Positions 8,866 through 17,279 are shown, numbered from the stretch's first letter. The stretch: DNA of 42,277 bases from Sulfuricella sp. (GCA_018336195.1 JAGXQV010000118.1:1-42277), one strand, 5' to 3'. Translations and numbers: made by a program. Notes: generated by a model from the letters alone, not told the origin.

Positions 8866-9303
8866 ATGATTTTGGAACACTCCGCCAGTCCGGGCAAAAA
8901 AGTCTCAATCACCTTGATTGCACTCGCCTTCTCAGGGATTTACTGGTTTGGCTTACGCGACGACCCCAAAGTGACCATCCTCAACGAGGCGATTCAAAAA
9001 AACGGCAGTTCGGCGCTTCGGGACTACCCCTATCAGTTCCAGGTGGTGCGCGTAGAAAACACCGTGGCAGTAATGGCGACGCCGCGTTCGACGACAGTTC
9101 CGGTATATCGGATGATCGGCGCGCTTTACCCTTCGTTGGCGGGAAAAGCGCCAAACGACCCGGATTTCATTGCCGCGGAGAAGGAGTTGGCAAAGGTGCA
9201 AACGGAAGCGAAAAAGATCGTTCTCGAACAACCGGGCGTCAGCGAGGCTAAATGGGAATTAGACCAGAACTGGCTGATCGGCAAGAACATTTCATTGAAT
9301 TGA
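8866..9303 (+). CDS. Membrane-anchored protein, unknown; first gene of sigma-54 operon
   Basis: A 145-residue protein with one N-terminal membrane segment (about residues 13-30, ITLIALAFSGIYWFGL) and a mostly extracytoplasmic remainder. It has no cysteine motif or recognised catalytic signature. The ATG at 8866 is chosen because it is the first start after the predicted transcription start. The gene is followed 15 bases later by the NifX-like gene. I do not recognise the family. Expression under the cysteine-PAS activator suggests a periplasmic redox or stress role, which is inference. Confidence 0.7.
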   Translation: MILEHSASPGKKVSITLIALAFSGIYWFGLRDDPKVTILNEAIQKNGSSALRDYPYQFQVVRVENTVAVMATPRSTTVPVYRMIGALYPSLAGKAPNDPDFIAAEKELAKVQTEAKKIVLEQPGVSEAKWELDQNWLIGKNISLN

Positions 9304-9318
9304 AAAAGGAAGCGCCGC

Positions 9319-9687
9319 ATGAAAATCGCCATAACCAGCCAGAACCACAAGACCATCACCGGACATGCCGGAAAATGCCGGAAATTCTGGGTTTACCAAA
9401 TCAGCAACAAGAAGATCGTCGACAAGACCCTGCTTGAACTGTCCCTGGAACAATCCTTTCACGAGAGCCAAGCAGATAGCCTGCATCCCCTTGATGGAAT
9501 CGACGCCTTGATTTGTGGTGGTGCCGGCCAGGGACTGATGCGCCGCCTGAACGGAATGGGCATTTTGGGTTTGGTCACGCCGGAATCAGATCCCGATTTG
9601 GCGGTAGAGGCCTTTCTCGACGGCACGCTGAAAGTGGGGCTGGTCGAGTCCCATGACGAGCATGGAGAACCTGGCTGCTGCCATTGA
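9319..9687 (+). CDS. NifX/NifB-type cofactor-binding domain protein
   Basis: A 122-residue single-domain protein of the dinitrogenase iron-molybdenum cofactor-binding superfamily (NifX, NafY, MTH1175-like). The N-terminus MKIAITSQ, the GHAGKCRKFWVY stretch and the central GIDALICGGAGQGLMRRL are typical. The tail ends in GCCH, a possible metal site. Free-standing members occur widely outside nitrogen fixation, and no nif genes are present here. A ribosome site (GGA, 8 bases upstream) supports the ATG. It lies second in the sigma-54 operon, before ccoG and separated from it by a 132-base spacer with a hairpin. Confidence 0.85.
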   Translation: MKIAITSQNHKTITGHAGKCRKFWVYQISNKKIVDKTLLELSLEQSFHESQADSLHPLDGIDALICGGAGQGLMRRLNGMGILGLVTPESDPDLAVEAFLDGTLKVGLVESHDEHGEPGCCH

Positions 9688-9753
9688 CTCAACTCCGCCA
9701 GCGGTGCGGAGAGAACGGATCAAGCGTAGAACGTGACAGGGGAAAATCCCGCG

Positions 9754-9783
9754 CCCTGTTTGAAACAGGGTTTCGGTGTTTTT
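9754..9783 (+). terminator. Hairpin with T-rich tail between the NifX-like gene and ccoG
   Basis: CCCTGTT-TGA-AACAGGG (9754-9770) is followed by TTTCGGTGTTTTT. It resembles a weak intrinsic terminator and would lower expression of ccoG relative to the first two genes, or act as a processing site. Confidence 0.5.
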
Positions 9784-9819
9784 CCATTTTTGTCAAAGAA
9801 TTCAGGCAAGGAGCAGATA

Positions 9820-11292
9820 GTGCAAGAATCAGCCAATTTGAAAGTCGCAGACCATCAGGAAGACCAAACCCTTTTCAAGAAACGAATTCCAATTCACCCC
9901 CGTTCGGTAAAGGGAACATTTCGGACATTCAAGAACGCGGTGCTGTGGCTGGCGTTTGGCGTTTATTTTGGCCTTCCTTGGCTGCCTTGGGGGCGCCACG
10001 AAGTGCCGAATCAAGCGGTATTGTTCGACATGGTTGGGCGGCGCTTCTTCATTTTCGACTTGGTGCTTTATCCTCAAGACCTGATTTCCCTTTCCGTGCT
10101 GCTGTTCATCGCGGCAGCGCTACTATTTTTCGTGACCGGATTGGTCGGTCGCGCTTTTTGCGGCTATTTCTGTTTTCAAACGCTGTGGACGGATGCTTTC
10201 ATCTACATCGAGAAACTGGTTAAAGGTGAACGGCCAGCGCGCCTCAAGCTCCACAAGCAGGCGTGGAATGGCGAGAAAATCGTCAAATACGGCGTGACCC
10301 ACGTCCTCTGGCTGCTGCTGGCGTTCTCGACCGCTTTATCGTTCATCCTCTATTTCGGCTATGCGCCGGAACTGACGGCACAATTTTTCGCGGGTACGTT
10401 GCCGCTCGTCGCCTACTCCACGGTACTGATCATTAGCCTGACAACCTATGCCGCCGCAGGGCTGGCGCGCGAGCAGGTGTGTATCTACATGTGTCCTTAC
10501 TCGCGTTTCCAAGGGGTGATGTATGAGCCGGAAACGCTGGCGCCTTACTACGACAACTTGCGCGGCGAAGGCAAAACCGGCCGCGCGGCACTGCGCGCCG
10601 GCACAAAAACACTAGAAGAACGTCACGCCAAAGGAGCCGGCGATTGCATTGATTGCGGCATGTGCGTTCAGGTATGCCCGGCAGGTATCGATATACGTAA
10701 TGGAATGCAATACCCGTGCATTTCTTGCGGATTATGTATCGACGCCTGTAATTCCATAATGGATTCGGTGGGTTTTCAGCGTGGCCTGGTTCGCTACGAC
10801 TCGGAGATCAATATCGAAAGTGAGAGCCCCGGCAAGGCGCATCTCGACCTTTTCAGGGTGCGCACCGTCGGCTATGGCGTCGCCATTTTGGTAATGATTG
10901 GCGCGCTGGTATACAACCTCGCAACCCGCACGGAAGTGCAATTGTCGATTCAGCCGGTACGCCAACCGCTGTTCGTCGTGATGTCCGACGGGCACATCCG
11001 TAACCGCTACCAGATACACATCACTAACAAAACCCTGGACGAGCAAAACTACCATATCGCCGCGCGCGGCCTGCCGGAACAGTCGATGGAAGTCGGCGGA
11101 GGGATGGACGATGTCAAGGTACGCCCAGGCAAGAGTGTGATGGTATTAGCAAACGTCGACCTCGCTCCGAACGAGGTAATGACGATCAACGAATTCGAAT
11201 TTACCGTTACCCCCAAGAACCAGCAGGATAAGCCATTGATCAAGAAAGTCCGTTTTAACTCGAAGCAGGACAACACTAGGGAACCCACATGA
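9820..11292 (+). CDS. ccoG: CcoG/FixG-family polyferredoxin
   Basis: A 490-residue membrane iron-sulphur protein of the CcoG (FixG/RdxA) family, linked to copper handling and assembly of cbb3-type cytochrome oxidase. It has several membrane segments in the first 330 residues. Motifs include CGYFCFQTLW, CIYMCPYSRFQ and two 4Fe-4S clusters (CIDCGMCVQVCP and CISCGLCIDACN). The C-terminal 120 residues form the Ig-like FixG_C domain. The GTG at 9820 has AAGGAG 7 bases upstream and gives the usual length; an earlier in-frame GTG at 9733 would start inside the hairpin region. No cbb3 oxidase genes are in the window. Its stop overlaps the next ATG by four bases. Confidence 0.93.
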   Translation: MQESANLKVADHQEDQTLFKKRIPIHPRSVKGTFRTFKNAVLWLAFGVYFGLPWLPWGRHEVPNQAVLFDMVGRRFFIFDLVLYPQDLISLSVLLFIAAALLFFVTGLVGRAFCGYFCFQTLWTDAFIYIEKLVKGERPARLKLHKQAWNGEKIVKYGVTHVLWLLLAFSTALSFILYFGYAPELTAQFFAGTLPLVAYSTVLIISLTTYAAAGLAREQVCIYMCPYSRFQGVMYEPETLAPYYDNLRGEGKTGRAALRAGTKTLEERHAKGAGDCIDCGMCVQVCPAGIDIRNGMQYPCISCGLCIDACNSIMDSVGFQRGLVRYDSEINIESESPGKAHLDLFRVRTVGYGVAILVMIGALVYNLATRTEVQLSIQPVRQPLFVVMSDGHIRNRYQIHITNKTLDEQNYHIAARGLPEQSMEVGGGMDDVKVRPGKSVMVLANVDLAPNEVMTINEFEFTVTPKNQQDKPLIKKVRFNSKQDNTREPT

Positions 11293-11678
11293 AACAAACC
11301 CTGTTACAGGAAAAATACCCCGTCCTCGTCTCCGAGATCGGCAAGGATGAAACCACCTGCCAGTGTATCGACGACGTGGTGGCGTATCTCAAGGAGAAAA
11401 TTGCCGAGAATCCAAAGGTACTGTTCATCGGTGTATTCGATCATTACACCCACACCAAAAACATTGGCGGCGAGATGGCACAAGGCATTGATGGCGCGGT
11501 GAACGTGATCTTTTGTTTCGGCTTCGCCCTGCCCAATCCGCAAGTGCTGGCGGTGAGACCGCGTTCCATCGGCGTGGCCGACCTGGGCGACAAGTTCGTG
11601 GTGAGCTTCATGGAGGCGCCCATGAAACCTGCCAACGAGGCCATGGAAGCATGGGTAAAAGGGCTGCGAAATCGATGA
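11289..11678 (+). CDS. Small conserved soluble protein, unknown
   Basis: A 129-residue protein with no signal peptide or membrane segment. It starts inside the ccoG stop (ATGA), so it is translationally coupled. It contains TTCQCIDD near residue 25, an aromatic/histidine stretch (FDHYTHTKNIGG) and a C-terminal RPRSIGVADLGDKFVVSF segment. It resembles uncharacterised proteins in anaerobic proteobacteria, but I cannot name the family with certainty. Close coupling to CcoG suggests involvement in the same copper/redox function. Confidence 0.75.
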   Translation: MKQTLLQEKYPVLVSEIGKDETTCQCIDDVVAYLKEKIAENPKVLFIGVFDHYTHTKNIGGEMAQGIDGAVNVIFCFGFALPNPQVLAVRPRSIGVADLGDKFVVSFMEAPMKPANEAMEAWVKGLRNR

Positions 11679-11714
11679 TGTGCATTAAAGCGGCGCATCG
11701 CTCATGCCGGTTGC

Positions 11715-11731
11715 GTTGGTGTTGAACCAAC
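11715..11731 (+). other. Hairpin in the spacer before the microprotein genes
   Basis: GTTGGT-GTTGA-ACCAAC forms a 6-bp stem in the 136-base spacer. No strong T tract follows, so it is more likely a processing or stability element than a terminator. Confidence 0.35.
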
Positions 11732-11814
11732 CCAAGGCTCCCATGTGAGAGGCATCCCGTTTTTAACGAACAAGAAAGCGCATCAAGCCAATTAACATTT
11801 TCAGGAGAAATATC

Positions 11815-11982
11815 ATGCTACAAGTCATTGTAAATTCCGGCACCGGCATTCTGTCTATCCTCACCGTTGCCGGCGCAAGCGCTACTGTTGCCCTGTGCGC
11901 TTTCATCTGGTACGCCAACATGCGCGCCGCCATCTGGTACATCAAATCGGGCAAGAAAATCCTGGAGCATCCCGGCATTTAA
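11815..11982 (+). CDS. Membrane microprotein, copy 1
   Basis: A 55-residue protein that is one predicted membrane helix (residues about 10-33, rich in Ile, Leu, Ala and Val) with a basic C-terminal tail (KSGKK). A good ribosome site (CAGGAG) lies 8 bases before the ATG. It shares the SILT core and overall plan with the next gene: MLxxIxxSxTGILSILT, then a hydrophobic run, then IKSxKK. Compared with copy 2 it has nine extra residues between two IW pairs. No family is recognised. The real paralogue next door is strong evidence that it is translated. Confidence 0.7.
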   Translation: MLQVIVNSGTGILSILTVAGASATVALCAFIWYANMRAAIWYIKSGKKILEHPGI

Positions 11983-12068
11983 TCTCGATGGGCGCAATTC
12001 CTCGCCATTTAGCAGCGTGGCGCCACTAACTCGCGTTAATCAAGGTTTTTAACCTACGGGAAAATATC

Positions 12069-12194
12069 ATGCTAAAAATCATTTTAGGCTCCAGCACCGG
12101 CATTCTCTCCATTCTTACCATACTCGGCGCAATCGCCACGGTCGCAGTCAGTGCGGTTATCTGGCATATCAAATCCGCCAAGAAGGAGCCTTAA
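12069..12194 (+). CDS. Membrane microprotein, copy 2
   Basis: A 41-residue paralogue of the preceding microprotein, consisting of one predicted membrane helix and a short basic tail (HIKSAKKEP). DNA around the start is nearly identical in both copies (AATATCATGCTA), showing a tandem duplication. GGGA about 8 bases upstream may serve as the ribosome site. It is probably the last gene of the sigma-54 operon. The function is unknown; single-helix proteins of this size often modulate larger membrane complexes, here perhaps CcoG or its client. Confidence 0.65.
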   Translation: MLKIILGSSTGILSILTILGAIATVAVSAVIWHIKSAKKEP

Positions 12195-12389
12195 ACAACC
12201 TCGGTATGCGCCTGTATTCCTCAGTTAAGCGCTTGCCATGCACGGTCGAAAAGAGGCCATCGCCGAACTCGAATTCAGCATCGTCGGCATGAGGGCGATA
12301 GTGAGCATTTCAGTGGCTTCCTGTCCGCCCTGGCGGAAGCCTACGTCTATTTGCAACTACCGGGGGCTGGCTCACTCTCTCCCCATCCC
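12195..12389. other. Spacer between the microproteins and nirN
   Basis: This stretch separates the sigma-54 operon from the convergent nirN. A short frame from the ATG at 12238 starts in a protein-like way (MHGRKEAIAELEF) and then ends out of step, while another frame becomes coding-like from about 12290. It may be a decayed gene remnant. No clear terminator is visible. Confidence 0.3.
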
Positions 12390-13880
12390 TCAATGACTGG
12401 TCCCCGCCGAGCGGGTGATCTTGTTGAACACGTTGTACTTGCCGGAGGGCTTGTTCATCGGCAGGCGCTTGATCTCCTTGAATGTCGCGGCGTCGTAAAT
12501 CACCAGCGCGCCGTCCTTTTCCCAGATGCTGACCAGCGCGTATTTGCCGTCGCGGGTGAACTCGGTGTGGGCGGCAATCTTGCCGGGGATGGGGCGCAGG
12601 GTCTGCACGACTTCCAGGGTATTCTTGTCGATGATGTGCATCACGTCGCGGCTTTGCGGGCTCATGGTGGCGAAGCCGTCCGTCCAGGCATAGGGGGTGT
12701 TCTCATGGCTGCGCATGAAGAAACCCGGCCCCAGGGTCTTGATCTGTTTCACGGTCTTCCAGGTGTTCATGTCGATGACGCTGACCACCGCGTCCTTGAT
12801 GTTGGGGGTGGCCATCACCGGCTTGCCCTGCCATTCCCAGGTGATCCCCGACCCCAGGTGGGGCATCCCCGGCAACTCGATTTCCGCGACCTTGGTGCCG
12901 CTGTCAAGGTCGATGACTTGGCCTTTCTTGCCGTCGCGCGCCGCGCCGATGAGGTGGCGGTAGGACTGGTCGAAGAAAAAGTCGTCGAGATAGTTCTCGA
13001 CGGCAATGCGCCGTACCGGGAAGTCGGCCTTGGCATACGCGATTTCCCACACTTCCTTGACGTCCTTGAGCGCCGCGACGAAGCTGCCGCGCGGCTCGGC
13101 CTGATACACGGCGGAAACCCGCGAACTCTTGCCGGAAGCATCGGCCGTGGGGATCACCTTAATCAGCGAGAGATCCTCGGCATTCAGCAACACCAGGCTA
13201 TGCGGCAGGTAATTGCCGACCAGCACGGTCTTGCCGTCGCCGGAAACCGCGACGTTGCGGGTGTTGATGCCGGCGCGCACCTCGGCGACGGTTTTCAAGT
13301 TGTAAATGTCGTATTTGCTCACCCAACCGTCGCGCGAGGCGAAATAGACGAAGCGCCCGTCGGGTGAGAATTTCGGCCCGCCGTGCAGGGCATAGCGGGT
13401 CTGGAAGCGGTGGATAGGCTCGAATTTGTCGCCGTCGAGCAAGGTAGCGTGATGGTCGCCGGTTTCCACCACGATGAACAGGTTCAGCGGGTCGGCGGTA
13501 AACACCGGTCGGTTCGGCAATGGGTTGAATTCATGCAGGGTATGCGAGGTGATGATCTCGTCGGCGCCCCACACCGGGGTTTTCGGCAGGGGTTGGTAGA
13601 CCAGGTCGGCGAGCGCTTGGATTTCCTCTTTTGCCAGCTTGTCGGCGAAGCCCGCCATCTGGCTGGCCGGACGGCCTTCGGCGATGGTCTTGAAAGCTTC
13701 CGGGCGGCGCAGGCGCTCCAGGTTTTCCGGGAGCAGCGCCGGGCCGCTACCACCCAGCCGGTCGGCGCCGTGGCAGGACGCGCAATGCTCGGCGTAATTC
13801 TTTTCCGCCGGCTGGGCCGCATAGGCATTCAAGGACAACACTAGGGTCGCGAGGAAAACGGCAAGGGGTTTGGCTATCAT
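12390..13880 (-). CDS. nirN: NirN, dihydro-haem d1 dehydrogenase (cytochrome c / d1-type propeller)
   Basis: A 496-residue periplasmic protein related to NirS. A signal peptide (1-22) is followed by a cytochrome c domain with CASCH (Cys33, Cys36, His37). An eight-bladed propeller-type d1-binding domain (about 120-490) follows, ending in the family-typical NKPSGKYNVFNKI stretch. NirN oxidises dihydro-haem d1 to haem d1 and helps deliver it to NirS. It differs from NirS by its shorter linker and lower similarity. It is the last gene of the nir unit; its start overlaps the nirJ stop by four bases. Confidence 0.9.
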   Translation of the reverse strand: MIAKPLAVFLATLVLSLNAYAAQPAEKNYAEHCASCHGADRLGGSGPALLPENLERLRRPEAFKTIAEGRPASQMAGFADKLAKEEIQALADLVYQPLPKTPVWGADEIITSHTLHEFNPLPNRPVFTADPLNLFIVVETGDHHATLLDGDKFEPIHRFQTRYALHGGPKFSPDGRFVYFASRDGWVSKYDIYNLKTVAEVRAGINTRNVAVSGDGKTVLVGNYLPHSLVLLNAEDLSLIKVIPTADASGKSSRVSAVYQAEPRGSFVAALKDVKEVWEIAYAKADFPVRRIAVENYLDDFFFDQSYRHLIGAARDGKKGQVIDLDSGTKVAEIELPGMPHLGSGITWEWQGKPVMATPNIKDAVVSVIDMNTWKTVKQIKTLGPGFFMRSHENTPYAWTDGFATMSPQSRDVMHIIDKNTLEVVQTLRPIPGKIAAHTEFTRDGKYALVSIWEKDGALVIYDAATFKEIKRLPMNKPSGKYNVFNKITRSAGTSH

Positions 13881-15022
13881 GGTGCGATTCCAATTTCGAT
13901 ATCAGTTAAATAACAGCCCGGGTCTTCGGCCCACGGGTCGCCGCTCACCTGCCAGGCACGCACCCGCGTGTTGCCGCCGCAGATCGCGAAAAAGCGGCAC
14001 GCGCCACAACGCCCGCCAACCCGGCGCGGCTGGGCCTTCAAGCCGGCCATGATGGGGTCGGAAACGTCCATCCAAATCTCCGAAAAAGGCCGATCCGCGA
14101 CGTTGCCGAGATTGTGGTTCCACCACATGGTGTCGGGGTGGACGTTGCCGAGGTTGTCGATGTTGGCGACGTTGACACCCGAGGAATTGCCCCCCCATTG
14201 TTCGAGCTTGGCGCGGATGTGCGCTTCCCGCTCGGGGAAATGGCGGCGCACCCAATGCAGCAGATACACGCCGTCGGCATCGTTGTTGCCGGTGACGAAT
14301 TCGTTGTGGCGGCCTTCCTGCCGGTAACGCCAGCAGGTGTCGAAAAGCAGGTCCATGGCGGCGCGGGTGGTGCGGTGGTAGGCGTCGTCCTCGCGGTTCT
14401 TGTTGCCGCGCCCGGCATAGTTGAGGTGCGACAGGTAGAACTTGTCGATGCCCTCGTCTTCCATCAGTTGCAGGAGACCGGGCAGATCGTGGGCATTGTC
14501 CTGGGTGAGGGTGAAGCGGATACCGACCTTGATGCCGCGCGCTTTGCACAGGCGAATACCGTGCATCGACTTGTCGAACGCCCCGTCCATGCGGCGGAAG
14601 CGGTCGTGGGTGGCGGCAATGCCGTCCAGGCTGACCCCCACGTAATCGAAGCCGATGGCGGCGATCTGCTCGATATTGGTTTCGTCGATCAGCGTGCCGT
14701 TGCTCGACAGCGCGGTGTAAAAGCCCATCGCCTTGGCACGCCGGGCGATGTCAAAGATGTCCGGGCGCAACAGCGGTTCGCCGCCCGAGAGGATCAGCAC
14801 CGGCACGCGGAAACGCTTGAGGTCGTCCATCACCGCGTAAACCGCCTCGGTGGACAGTTCGCCGGGAAAATCCTTGTCCGCCGAAATCGAGTAGCAATGC
14901 TTGCAGGTGAGGTTGCAACGCCGCACCAGGTTCCAGATCACTACCGGACCGGGCGGCTTGCGGGCCGGCCCCACGGGAGTGGGCGCGGCGATTTCCTGGA
15001 TGAATTGAGAGATTCTGAACAT
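13877..15022 (-). CDS. nirJ: Haem d1 biosynthesis radical SAM protein NirJ
   Basis: A 381-residue radical SAM enzyme. The SAM cluster motif is CNLTCKHC (Cys36, Cys40, Cys43). A C-terminal SPASM-like cluster region (CGACRFFAICGG and a final Cys in DPGCYL) probably holds a second Fe-S centre. NirJ replaces the propionate side chains of didecarboxysirohaem, the step leading to the oxo groups of haem d1. The ATG overlaps the stop of the upstream chemotaxis receptor by one base (TGATG), and the stop overlaps nirN by four. Confidence 0.95.
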   Translation of the reverse strand: MFRISQFIQEIAAPTPVGPARKPPGPVVIWNLVRRCNLTCKHCYSISADKDFPGELSTEAVYAVMDDLKRFRVPVLILSGGEPLLRPDIFDIARRAKAMGFYTALSSNGTLIDETNIEQIAAIGFDYVGVSLDGIAATHDRFRRMDGAFDKSMHGIRLCKARGIKVGIRFTLTQDNAHDLPGLLQLMEDEGIDKFYLSHLNYAGRGNKNREDDAYHRTTRAAMDLLFDTCWRYRQEGRHNEFVTGNNDADGVYLLHWVRRHFPEREAHIRAKLEQWGGNSSGVNVANIDNLGNVHPDTMWWNHNLGNVADRPFSEIWMDVSDPIMAGLKAQPRRVGGRCGACRFFAICGGNTRVRAWQVSGDPWAEDPGCYLTDIEIGIAP

Positions 15023-16173
15023 CAGGTACGGAACTCTTTGAGTTTTTGGGTAACGTTCCGGGTCATCCCGGCCATTTGCGCGGCGCCGGCAACGATTTCC
15101 TCGACGCTGGCGGCATTGGAGCGCGAATAATCGCTGATCCGCCGGATTTGTCCGACGATCCCGTCGATATTGCCACGCACGTTGGCCGACACACTGGCGG
15201 TTTTTTCCGCCAGTTCTGCGGATTTGGCGATCAGGCTGGTGGTTTCATCGAGCGCGGATTCGACACTGGAGGACGACCCGGAAAGGGCGCTCAGCGCTTC
15301 CGACTGGCGGTTCATTTCCTGTCCGGTGGCGGCCACCGATTGCACCATGGCATTGATGGTGGCGTTGATCTCGGTGAGGCTGCGCTGAGTACGCTCCGCG
15401 AGGCTGCGCACCTCGTCGGCGACCACCGCGAAGCCGCGTCCCTGTTCGCCGGCACGCGCCGCCTCGATGGCGGCGTTGAGGGCCAGGAGGTTGGTCTGGT
15501 CGGCGATGTTGGCGACCACGGTAAGCACCTGGCGGATTTGTTCGGCATTGTTCGACAGTTCGCCCAGCTTGTTGGTCAGTTCGACTTCGGTCGCCACGCT
15601 TTGCTGCACGGCCAGCATCATGCCGTGCACATCCTGGCGCGTCCCTTCCAGCTTGCGGCTCGCCGCCTCCATGTCCTGGCGGGCCACTTCAGCTTCGCCG
15701 GCGAGTTCGCCGATCAGGCTGTGGATGGCTTCGGCGCTGTCGCAGGTCTGCGCCGCGACGCTGGCCTCTTCCTCGACACGCTGGCCGATCTGCCGTGAAG
15801 TGGCGCTGAGGTTGGCGGCCACCTGCTCGCTTTGCGCGGAGGACTGCTTGACGTCCTCCAGGGCGCTACGGATGTTGTGGCGAAAAGTATCGATGACTTC
15901 CAGAACATGCTGAATCTCCGCGTTGAAGCGGGCGTCCACCCGGCATTCGCGGGAGAGATCCTTAGCGGTGAAATTCGCCATGTAGTCGGTCACCTCGCTG
16001 AGTGCGTTGACCCCCCATTTTTTCTCGTCGATATCGTGCACCAGCACCACCAACGCGATGAGGTACTGCACACCCATGCCAATGGCGTTGTTGGTGAAGA
16101 ACGTAGCGTTGACGAGTAGCAGCGTCACCCCTACCCAGTGCACCAACCTCATTCGGAAGAATAGTGATTTCAT
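15022..16173 (-). CDS. Methyl-accepting chemotaxis protein embedded in the nir operon
   Basis: A 383-residue transducer. Two closely spaced hydrophobic segments (about 10-27 and 33-46) leave almost no periplasmic sensor loop. About 40 residues of linker lead to a long coiled coil whose hairpin tip carries the signalling signature [20 protein letters not shown]. No haem or PAS motif is visible, so the stimulus is probably sensed in the membrane or by partners. Its stop overlaps the nirJ ATG (TGATG), which makes coupled expression with haem d1 synthesis likely. No known nir function requires it; steering cells towards nitrite, NO or a matching redox level is an inference. Confidence 0.93.
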   Translation of the reverse strand: MKSLFFRMRLVHWVGVTLLLVNATFFTNNAIGMGVQYLIALVVLVHDIDEKKWGVNALSEVTDYMANFTAKDLSRECRVDARFNAEIQHVLEVIDTFRHNIRSALEDVKQSSAQSEQVAANLSATSRQIGQRVEEEASVAAQTCDSAEAIHSLIGELAGEAEVARQDMEAASRKLEGTRQDVHGMMLAVQQSVATEVELTNKLGELSNNAEQIRQVLTVVANIADQTNLLALNAAIEAARAGEQGRGFAVVADEVRSLAERTQRSLTEINATINAMVQSVAATGQEMNRQSEALSALSGSSSSVESALDETTSLIAKSAELAEKTASVSANVRGNIDGIVGQIRRISDYSRSNAASVEEIVAGAAQMAGMTRNVTQKLKEFRT

Positions 16174-16205
16174 GTCGTCACCTCGTCGTCGTCTCTTTGT
16201 CCGGG

Positions 16206-16682
16206 TTAGCCCGATATCCGCAAGCCGGTTTTCTTCAGGATGCGGGTGCTGTACAGAATTTCATGGCCGCGGTCGGCGGCACCCAGCAGTTCGGCGATGC
16301 GCCGGGTCTTGTCGGCCACTTCGTCGCGGTCGCGACCGTGCACCATGGCGAAAAAGTTGTAGGGCCATTCCGGCAGAAAACGCGGGCGCTGGTAACAATG
16401 GCTGACGAAATCCAGCCCGCCGATCAGCGTACCCAGTTCATCGACCCGTTCGTCGGGCACGTCCCACACCGTCATGCCATTGGCCTTGTAGCCCAGCGCA
16501 TAATGGTTGGGCACCACCCCGATACGGCGGATCACCCCGGATTCGAGCATCCGTTCGAAGCGCGCCAGCACTTCCGTTTCGCTCAGCCCAAGTTGTTCGG
16601 CGATAGCCAGATAAGGCTGCGCCGTGAGCGGCAAGCCTTCCTGGGTGGCGCGGATGATGGCGCGGTCGGTTGCGTCGATCAT
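16206..16682 (-). CDS. nirH: Sirohaem decarboxylase subunit NirH
   Basis: A 158-residue AsnC/Lrp-like protein with an N-terminal winged helix (about 1-55) and a ferredoxin-like domain. NirD, L, G and H together decarboxylate the acetate groups of sirohaem to give 12,18-didecarboxysirohaem. The AhbB/NirL-H-type features are visible: [19 protein letters not shown] and the [17 protein letters not shown] stretch. It resembles the C-terminal half of NirDL more than NirG. A palindromic repeat separates it from nirG. Confidence 0.9.
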   Translation of the reverse strand: MIDATDRAIIRATQEGLPLTAQPYLAIAEQLGLSETEVLARFERMLESGVIRRIGVVPNHYALGYKANGMTVWDVPDERVDELGTLIGGLDFVSHCYQRPRFLPEWPYNFFAMVHGRDRDEVADKTRRIAELLGAADRGHEILYSTRILKKTGLRISG

Positions 16683-16692
16683 GTTTCAACCC

Positions 16693-16812
16693 TCACCGCA
16701 AAGGCGCCAAGACGCAAAGAAAACGCAAAGTGGAAAATGCCGGGCATCCGACGGATGAACAGCCGACCCGCCTGAGTTCCCTGCGCAAACCTTTGCGTCT
16801 TCGCGGTTCAAA
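16693..16812. repeat. Palindromic repeat element between nirG and nirH
   Basis: The nirG-nirH spacer (143 bases) is largely an inverted repeat. AAGACGCAAAG (16709-16719) is complementary to CTTTGCGTCTT (16791-16801), extended on both sides by ACCGC/GCGGT. Inside is a second hairpin CATCCG-A-CGGATG (16745-16757). The shape is that of a short non-autonomous repeat. Confidence 0.75.
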
Positions 16813-16825
16813 TGCTTTTGGCGGT

Positions 16826-17269
16826 TCATGCCTCGAACCTCAGACCGATGAAGTATTCCTTGATTTTCGGCATGTTGTACACCGGATAGCCGGTGTCGCG
16901 CTCGATGCGGGCGATGGCGTCGAGCTGCTGCTGCGGGGTCTCGGTGGCGAGTACGAACCACATGCTGAGCGCATGGTCGCGGGCGTAGTTGTGCGCCACT
17001 TCGGGCAGGGCATTGACCCGTTCGGTGACCCGCTCGAAATCTTCGGGCGGCACTTTCAGCGCCGCCAGGCTCAGCGCACCGCCCAGCCGTTCGGCGTGAT
17101 ACAGCGGGCCGAAACGCGACAGCACCTTGGCGGCGAGGAGTTTGTCGATACGGGCGATCAGCTCGGCTTCGCTGGTGCCGAGTTGCGCGGCGGCCTCGGC
17201 GAAGGGGCGTGAACACACCGGGAAGCCGCCTTGCAGGTGGTTGATGATGGCGCGGTCGAGGTCGTCCAT
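16826..17269 (-). CDS. nirG: Sirohaem decarboxylase subunit NirG
   Basis: A 147-residue AsnC/Lrp-like subunit with a winged helix (DDLDRAIINHLQGGFPV onwards) and an AhbA/NirD-type core (FGPLYHAERLGGALSLAAL, then HNYARDHALSMWFVLA). It closely parallels the N-terminal half of NirDL. The ATG at 17269 begins at the family N-terminus; the frame stays open upstream through the end of nirDL, but that extension is a shadow. It lies ten bases after the nirDL stop. The AhbA-type subunit pairs with an AhbB-type subunit (NirH) in the active decarboxylase. Confidence 0.9.
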   Translation of the reverse strand: MDDLDRAIINHLQGGFPVCSRPFAEAAAQLGTSEAELIARIDKLLAAKVLSRFGPLYHAERLGGALSLAALKVPPEDFERVTERVNALPEVAHNYARDHALSMWFVLATETPQQQLDAIARIERDTGYPVYNMPKIKEYFIGLRFEA

Positions 17270-17279
17270 GAGGCGCGAA

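Noticed and set aside
9319-9687. Nitrogen-fixation function for the NifX-like gene
   Set aside because: No nif genes are present, and single-domain members are common outside nitrogen fixation.
12238-12389. Small gene between the microproteins and nirN
   Set aside because: The coding-like parts are in two different frames, so only a remnant could be proposed.
12351-13367. Plus-strand frame antisense to nirN
   Set aside because: A shadow of a well-supported gene; only its first part lies in the spacer.
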